From assembly GCF_051622035.1 (NCBI RefSeq), contig NC_135366.1, positions 9,703,001 to 9,767,000 of the forward strand: a DNA stretch of 64,000 nucleotides, read 5' to 3'. This document shows, piece by piece, positions 40,276 to 49,200 of this stretch. The DNA is from Arctopsyche grandis (Eukaryota > Arthropoda > Insecta > Trichoptera > Hydropsychidae). Both the position numbers and the translations under genes were made by a program. The notes beneath the pieces were generated by a model. The model did no database searches and was not told the DNA's origin. It saw only the letters and a program-made list of their open reading frames with translations. The stretch's first letter is position 1; every line of letters starts with the position of its first letter.

Positions 40276-43200
40276 TTTTCTAGATCATTAAAACGTGATC
40301 AGTAATCGATTCTGAGTTCGAATCAGTCAAAATCTCGAGTTCGAATTTTCGCATGATCACAAAACTTCATCTGTTGTTACTACGTTCATTCATAGATAAA
40401 GTAAAAATGGACAAAAAAGGCACTTCGTAGGAATACATACAATAAAGATATCTTAATTATTCGGACTGATAAGTGAGAGGGGTATCGATTTAAAATTACC
40501 TATTAGTGAAGTAAAAATAAATATGAGATTGAAAAAAAAATGAAAAATACATAGCCAGCAGCATAGCTCGGTCGTTAAGCTTCTGCCCAGCACCGAGAGG
40601 CGCTGGGTTCGATCCCATGAACTGACCTCGATTGAAAATTTCTGAGTATATCTGTAGTGCTGCTGGTCAGACTTGGATATTTGTGGACTCCAGGTCGATC
40701 GAAGTTTCCCATTTTTTCTGATTTTATTGTTGAAACGGTTCCCGATTAAATTGGCAAAAAACTTTCCTACCTACTATGTCACCACAATTTGAGTATGATT
40801 AATGTACAATTATAGATGTCTCGTTAATTTCGAGTTTTCAGTGTCTGGTAATTCAGCGACTTGTGTAATAAAAATGCTGCATTGTTTGTAATTGGCCAAG
40901 AAGGCGCATTGGGGTTTACCTGTTAGGTCTTCCTGGTATATATGTAAAAAAATATATGGGAGGTAATGAGAGCCTATAATACAAATTTTATAAGATTTAA
41001 GTTCCAGACATTTAAATAATTAAAATCTGACAAAACGAACTGGTGTCGGAAAGTCAAATATATGTATAAGGCTACAGGCAAAGGGTTAGCTATCACCGTC
41101 CCCAAATTTTTTGGATTATTAAACGTGTTTATTACGATTATATTTCACCATCAAATTAGCGAAAGCAATTGAAATCTCTATCGGCGGCCAAACCTCGCAA
41201 AATGGCAAAGTTTCAAAGCAATCGGAATAATGTAGGAAGTTCGTCAGACTGATTGGCGAAGTGAAACTAATAAAAATTTAGTAAAAATAAAAATGAAAGC
41301 ACAGTACTACCGAACTTACAACAGTTTCATACAATATGAGATTGGAAATAATCAATCTCTTCACATTCCATACGAGGAAAATGGCAATCTAATCGAAATT
41401 CACAAAATTATTAATAACTCCTACAATTGTTCTATGATTAACCTGCGTTAACAACGCTTAGAAATGAAGCTAATAAAAAAGGGTGTTAATTTATCAAAAG
41501 TATTCGAAATAAAGATGTATTCCAAGTGAAAAGTATGTAATTTTATGTGTAAAGTAGACGAATTCAAGTTCAGTGTATTTTGTGAATACTATCTAGGGTT
41601 TCTGATTTCCCGGACTATTTCAATTCCCGGGACACGGGACGGAGCCTGGGATCGTTCCCGGGATCCCGGGACACGTGTAAAAAACTTTTTTTTCAATTTA
41701 ATATATATTTTATTACTAAAAAAATAATTATGTATTTACAAAATATAAAAAAAAGTAAATAATACATGATACATCTATTAACTGGAAAAAAACTATTAAC
41801 TTGGTTTTATTGTTAAAAGGGATGATTTTTTTTTAATTATCGGTTATTTCTCCTGTCAGTATGTATATTTTAATTTCTTTTTTAAAGTCGACGTTATTTT
41901 TATTTACGTTATTTTGTATATTTGTCTTTGATAACTCCTTATTTAATTCTTCATTCATCGTCAAACACACAATTGTTTCATCTTCATCCGAATCTAAAAG
42001 AGTTTCTACCATTGTGGAATTGTCAATACAAGAAGGATATACTCGCTTCATAATAGTTTCACTGTAGGATACACATTTGCTTTAATTACAACACTCAAGA
42101 ATGTTTTGTTCGGTATAAAATTAGAATTATTTAAAATTTGTGTTAAAAAAATAAGTTTCAGGTTTCCTCTTTCTTCGATTTTAATTTTCAATTCTCGGAA
42201 TAATTCATCGGTAAGGTCAAGTCCTTCGGTATTGAGAGTTTCCAAAAATAGAATTATATGAAACGATTTTGGCCTTTATGCTCATAAAACTTCCACATTC
42301 GGGGAATGCGCTGTACTTGGTGCTAAACAACAAACCTTTTGAGAATATTTTACAATCCTTTGTGTATTTGATTTATTATTTCAGACGTGAAAATGTTGTA
42401 TATTTTCAAAATTTTTTAAATCCAATACCCGGGATTCGACATAAGAATTCCCGGGATACGGGACAACAAAAATTCCATGAATTCCCGGGAATGTCTGTCC
42501 CTGGTCGACCCGGGTCAGAAACCCTAATACTATCTAAAATAAAGTTCAATTATACATACATATATTCCCCATAAAAAAGCCCTCATCTCAGAAGTCGTAC
42601 TATCAGACTCCTAAAAGATATTTCTTACAAAAAACTAGAGTGGTTAAATTTCAAATAATCTACCTAATGAATTCGTAATTTCTAGTAAACGTAACCTCTT
42701 TAATAATAAACTTGACGAATTCCTTTAAATTGACTTGTTTTTTGTATTTCTTGCTTTGGTTTTTTTTATTATTTCTTCCCGTCTTTGTTTTTTTTTCTTG
42801 TTCATTTTTTTGATATTATAATTGAAAAACCCCTTGGGTTCATCGCATAATGCCGCATCTCCCAATTCCATTCGCTTGCAATAAATAGCGTGATTGAGCA
42901 GATGTGATTCAAAGTCAGAAAGTTGAAAAGTTTCCGTTCCGTTCCGTTTCTTTTATTTTCTCATTATGTCATTTTCGGGTCGCTCCTGAGCTATATATCT
43001 ATGGTATTAAACTTGTACATATATAAATTATAAATTTTTGAAATCATATTCAAATAGTGATAACATAATGGGTAGGATGGTTTTTGCCAATTTGACGAGG
43101 AACTATTTAAACAATGAAATCAGATAAATTGGCAAAATCTGATAGGAAAAGACCGACTTGGAGTCACAAATATCCAAGTCTAATCAGCAGCACTACAAGA

Positions 43201-46200
43201 ATACTTGAAATAAATTCTTTGCAATCGAGGTAAACCCACGGGATCAAATCCGGCAACCTCTCGGTTGTTAGTATCAACGTAACCACCAAGCTGTGTTGTT
43301 CCAGTTTTCAGTGTGGGTCGTTCATAACATAATACATACATATGAGCTTTCAATAATATAATATTTATAGAGTAGGGAAAGTTTTAGTTTGGATAGTTAA
43401 TTATAGTCTAATTTTGAAGGTTGTTAAAATTTACCGCTCGAAACCAGAACTAATTCTATCGGCGTGCAATCATAATTACCGTATAACTAATTAGAGCCAT
43501 CAGATTTCAATTCCGAATATGATATTTTGAAAGTCGTACTTTCAAGTCTCACGGTTTTCCACTCTGTTATAAATATTGAACGTGGTAAATTTATGTATCT
43601 CGGTTGACAGATTCGCTGATTGCCGACCGACTCGGCTCTACAATAAATAGTACGTCGACAAATTGATAAAAGGTTTTTTTTAGCACAATAAAGGGCGAAA
43701 GCCATTACAGCCTTCGCCTTTTCATGAAATTAAATGTCGGAACTTTTTCACCAAAAAGTCGATACGCTCGTGCTATAGCAACCCTCAAATAATATTTTTT
43801 TCATCCTTCATATGAATAAATAACACAAACTCGTATTCGAAGATTTTTCGTTTCATGTGACCTTATTTTTTATTTACTTTACCTATGTAATGTATGTACG
43901 TAGTAACATTATATGAAGTTTTGTGATCATGCGAAAATTCGAACTAGACATTTTGACCGATTCGAACTCAGAATCGATCACTGATCACGTTTTCATGATC
44001 TATAAAAAATGTGTCTGTGTCAATGTTTTTTGGGGTTTTTTTTGAACACCGTTCGTTCTATCGAACTGAAACTCAATATCGGCTACTGAAATTCTTATCG
44101 ATACGACGTAAATTTTTAAGTTGACCGGAAATTGTACCTCCCCTTGTACGTGTCCTCTATTTTTATTTTTATTTTTTAGTTTTTGTATAATATTTATAGT
44201 GATTTTTGTATAAGTTGACTTATGAGGTTTTTTTGTTTATTCTATTAGAAGAAATTTATGTTGTTCTGAAAAGTGGTTAATTTTCACCGACTCGTTACGG
44301 AGGCAACGATGGCGCCAAATTAATTCGGATTCTGGTTTTTATTTATCACCTATAAGGAACTTGTTCGATCGTAAAAATGTGAACGAGTCGGACAGGTGAG
44401 GCGTCTAAACACTTGTTTGTATACGAAAGCAATATTATTTTTATTTATTGTTTATTGTCGTTTTATATTCACCAACGCGAATTTTTACGACGTGACTGCT
44501 TTCGAACGAGCCTCCTGTGGCATGCGGCCATCAAAAATTATTATTATATCATAAGTCGTACGCCACTGGCGAATGTACATAATACAACATTACGTACTAC
44601 ACACATTACCAAACTGTCGGATAATTTGCGATAAATTCGAAGACAACGGTACTTTTACAGCGTCGGCTAAATCGCTCACTTTACACGTTTTTTCGCTTAT
44701 ATGTAACACGGGAACGGTTTCAAAGTATGATATGCACGCTGTTCTATCTAATGTTCAATTAAAGCTATATTTATGTGCATTTCTACGCACCGTGATCAAG
44801 AACAAATGTTGTATTGTGTTACATTTGTATAGGTACCGGCGCAATCGTAAATAGCTCCGATATCCGTTGACCCTCGTGCCCTTTAATAACCCAATTTCTA
44901 TTCGTTATTCGTGTGTCGGTCGTTTATCGTTCGATTTTGTAGCTTTTTTATTATTATTTTCGTTCAAGATTTAGTGAGTACACAAACACACTTTGCGAGT
45001 ATCATCAAACGTAATTTGCGTCGGAAAATTAGAAATCACGCTCGAGGAGAGGAAAAAATTGCGAAGGCATCGTCTCAAAACTCGTATCATCGTTTAAGAG
45101 TACTTAGTGAAATATTGCAAGATCGCAGTATCGTGACTAGGCAACTCGGCATATGCTTAATTTTCTTTGTAGCACACTTATGTATGTGTGGTGTTTTCCG
45201 ATCTGGCACAAAACGCCAGAATAATTTGAAAATATCTATCTTTTTTTTTTTTTACTTGATGGAAGGTTTACATATGGCCATTTTGTTGGTATAAACAGTG
45301 ATTCAGTACGGGATGTATATCAATTAGATTGCTGTGTATTGAATAGTCGATTCATATATATTTAAATATCAACATGGCTTCATCAGGAAAACGTAGGTGG
45401 ATGTCCGTATTACTGCAAAGTAAACACCGATTCATCATCTTTTAATTCGTATAATTTATAAATATTAATACACAAGTGGAACAACGCCATTTATGGATTT
45501 AATATTATTACATAATTAACCATTTGGGTTGGGCTTTGATCCTACATATGTATGGATGTAGTTTCTCGTATAAAAATGCTTGTAGAAAGGAGAAGTATTT
45601 CCAATATAACTAAAAAATGTTCTATGAAGTAAAGTTTACATAGTCTATGGCAGAGCCTCGCAACCTTTTGGTATTCGCGGAACACGTTGTTTACGACTCG
45701 TAGAATTTGTCAGCCACGTACATACATATGTACTTTATCGGCAGTCGCTAGCTAGTCCCTACATACATAGGTGACAAAACGTCGGTTTTCTCCCTCACAC
45801 ACGATCTCGCTCGCACGCGTTAGATCAAAGTGGCGCGTACGATACAAAAGGGCCGTGGCCACCAGGTTGCGATGCTCTGGTCTATGGTATGTCAAATTAA
45901 AATTTAATGGTTTAATTCAAATTAAATCAGCAGCATGAACTAGTGGTTAGTATATGATATTTCCGAACGGAGTGGGTTCGTTTTCCACTGGTTGCTGCTG
46001 GGCAGACCTTGTATTTGTGACTCCAGGTCGATCGTTTCCTATCAAATTTTGCCAGTTTATCTGATTTTCATTGAAACAGTTCCTGCCAATTGGCATCCCT
46101 GTCCTATCTCTCTCTCGCAAAATTTGAGCTATTCAGCACCTCAATTTTTTGCTCGTTTGTATAAATGCTGCAAATTTCTCCGTAGATGTCTGTGTAGATG

Positions 46201-49200
46201 TTGATCGTGTTTGCCTTGTATAATGCTTACAATGCTTCTGTACAATGTTTGACCATATATGTCGTGTTTAATGTAAAATATATAGTAATTATGTATTTAT
46301 AATTAATATTTCTTGATCTGGATAATATGTACACTCGTCGCATTGGAGCGATCTGTAAGACGGGTGTGCATGATTTATTGAATAAAATAAAATATTAACA
46401 GAACTTGGTTGATCATAGAAATTTGTAATTTAATAAAGAGGCATTGAAAAATTTATTACTTTGTGCATTGATCCAAGCCAAATGTAGCTCAATTTTTTTG
46501 GTGCCCTAAACTAAAGAATTTGAAAATTTAAACAGACATACACGTATAAACACTACCTTGTAAATCCAATTTTGATCAAAAAACAAAATTTTCATGTTAT
46601 CTTTTAGAACTAATCCATTTATTAATTTTTTATAGTTTTATTACTTCATTGAATAACTTGGAAAGCAGTTATAATAAGTTCGTCTGTTTTTTGTTATTTT
46701 AGGGCACGAAGCTATGGATTATCATGGAGTATTTGGGAGGAGGCTCTGCCCTCGACTTGATGAAGGCGGGAAGCTTTGAAGAAATGCACATAGCTGTAAT
46801 CTTACGGGAAGTATTGAGAGGGTTAGATTATTTGCACTCTGAAAGGAAGTTGCATCGTGACATAAAAGCGGCCAACGTTTTACTCAGTGAAATGGGAGAC
46901 GTGAAACTAGCTGACTTTGGTAAGTTTCCATAAACATATAAATAAATGCAAAATATTGTATGGTGGTTATTTATCGTTTCATTTTCAGGTGTTGCCGGTC
47001 AATTAACAAATACAACTAATAAACGGAATACGTTTGTCGGTACTCCATTTTGGATGGCACCGGAAGTCATAAAGCAGTCATGTTATGACTCAAAGGCAGA
47101 CATTTGGTCCTTAGGAATTACAGCTATTGAACTTGCCAAGGGTGAACCACCCAATTCTGAATTACATCCTATGAAGGTGCTCTTTCTCATACCGAAAAAT
47201 AACCCACCCCAGTTGACCGGTAACTACTCAAAACAGTTCAAAGAATTCGTCGAAGCATGTTTAAATAAAGATCCTCAAAATGTAAGTTTTTCTACTTAGA
47301 TTTTGTTTAATCCGAATGAATCTTATTTTATTATGGATAGCAATTGTAAAACTAGTTGTTTCGGTTAATTCATTATATTTAAAAATTATTTTTAAATGTT
47401 TTTTTTTTTATTCTAGAGACCTACAGCTAAGGAACTTCTCAAATTCCCATTTATTCGCAAAGCTAAGAAAAATTCTTATTTAATGGACTTGATTGATAGA
47501 TATAAAAAGTGGAAATCACAAAGAAGTGAGGAAAGTGAAACAGAATCAGAGAATTCAGATTCGTGAGTATTTTTTTATATTAACTGTGAAACGATTACTT
47601 TGTAAAATTTTAAAATATTAGCTAACCTATTACTATTTATCATTATAGTGAAGAATCTAATCGACAAGATAGTGATTTAGACGAGCCATGGATTATGACT
47701 GTGAAGGGTATACCCAGTGTTAAAGCTGCTTTATTGATGGCAGCTGAAGAAAACGATAATGCAAACATTCCCCTGCCTTCTGGTGTAATATCTCTACCGT
47801 CTCAGCCAGTTTCCCACCAACAACATCCACCTCAAGCCCTGCATCAAAGAAAGCAAAATGGTTCACTTGGTAGGCCACAACAGTCATCCGAAGAGCAGCT
47901 CAATCACAAATACCAACAGCACGTACCAGCTAATAATATTCACGAAAAAAGTGATAGAGTAAGCATTTTGGTTTAAAAAGATATCCGTCGAGAATCTAAC
48001 CTGATATATAAACCCAATTTAACGTTATTTATAAATCCTATATAAAATTACAGCCCCGTCCACCGCCAACAGTTCCATCCAATGAAAGGAATAAAGAACA
48101 TCGATTTAGAGACAGAGAGTGGGAAAGAGATCGCGACAGTGAAAGAGATGATAGAGATAGAAAAAGTGACCAACATAGAGATAAAAGAATTAGTAAAGAG
48201 GTACATACGTATATATTTTAAATAATAATATTCTTCTTATTATTCACACGCCACAGTATAGCTTGGTGGGTAACATGTGTTCCTACCAATTAAGAGGTCT
48301 CAGATATATAAACCCTGGCCGAAATTAAAATAAATCTTATTATATTTAGAATATTCTAGTATCTGCCGGATAATTTGGGATGCGGCGGCCCTTATGGCAT
48401 GAACTCTGAGTTGATGAAGAACCGAAAAATGAACTCGTACCAAGGCATTAAGATTAGGAGTGAAAGTAGACAGTTTCGTCAGTACTAGTCCCATAAAAAG
48501 TCTACCCCCACTCCTAATCTTAATACTTTGGTACGAGTCCATTTTTCAAATCTTTTTCAAAAGAGTTTGTGCCGTAAAGTGGACCCCTTGGGATGAATAT
48601 AAAATCCAAATCGACCGTTTCCTATCAGAGTTTTCCAGTTTTCATCTTTTCATTTCACTTTTGAGACAGTTATTGTATCAATGCTTTCTGTACTTGTAGA
48701 TTGTTATCGTTTATATTGTTGAATTTTCGTCACAATGTGACGATGCTAAATACCATTGTATGATTAATAATTTCTTTATTATAAATAACATTTATCTTTG
48801 TAGATTTCACCACTGGATCACAGAGGACCTCCAACGGGTGGAGGGACGGGACCAGAACGACAGCCAAGTCCTTATCTCACACAACTTATTTGTCCATTAT
48901 TACAAGAGGTATTTCTTTTAACTGAATTTTCAATTTAAAATATAATTTTTATCGGTATTGTCGTATATTGATTATATTGTGTAAATAAATAGCTTCAGAA
49001 GAAACATCGAGGAAACACTAGTAATGGTGCAGGAGAAGCAGCCGTCACAGAGTTACGACGTGCTTTTGAAGCTGCCGAAAGAGGCGCTCCACATATCACG
49101 CAAACCTTTGTTCACCATCTTTTACAACGGCTGGCAACACCTCATTCGACACACCATTTATTAAGGTTTTGATTTGTTACTTTAATTGCATTTTCTCATA

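Larger units (their letters stand above)
31555..46702 (+). other. GckIII intron 2 (15.1 kb)
   Basis: No recognised exon. It holds a possible Helitron (33119), SINEs at 33498, 40554, 43037 (inverted) and 45928, a TIR element (35040), local duplications (37640), an inverted pair of repeat E copies (39840, 43912), a hAT with transposase fragments (41594) and a hAT MITE (45651). A moderately GC-rich block at 39080-39330 next to a CTG/CAG run is the only part that looks potentially regulatory or exonic. The minus-strand frame at 31857-32123 (88 codons) is unrecognised. Confidence 0.5.
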
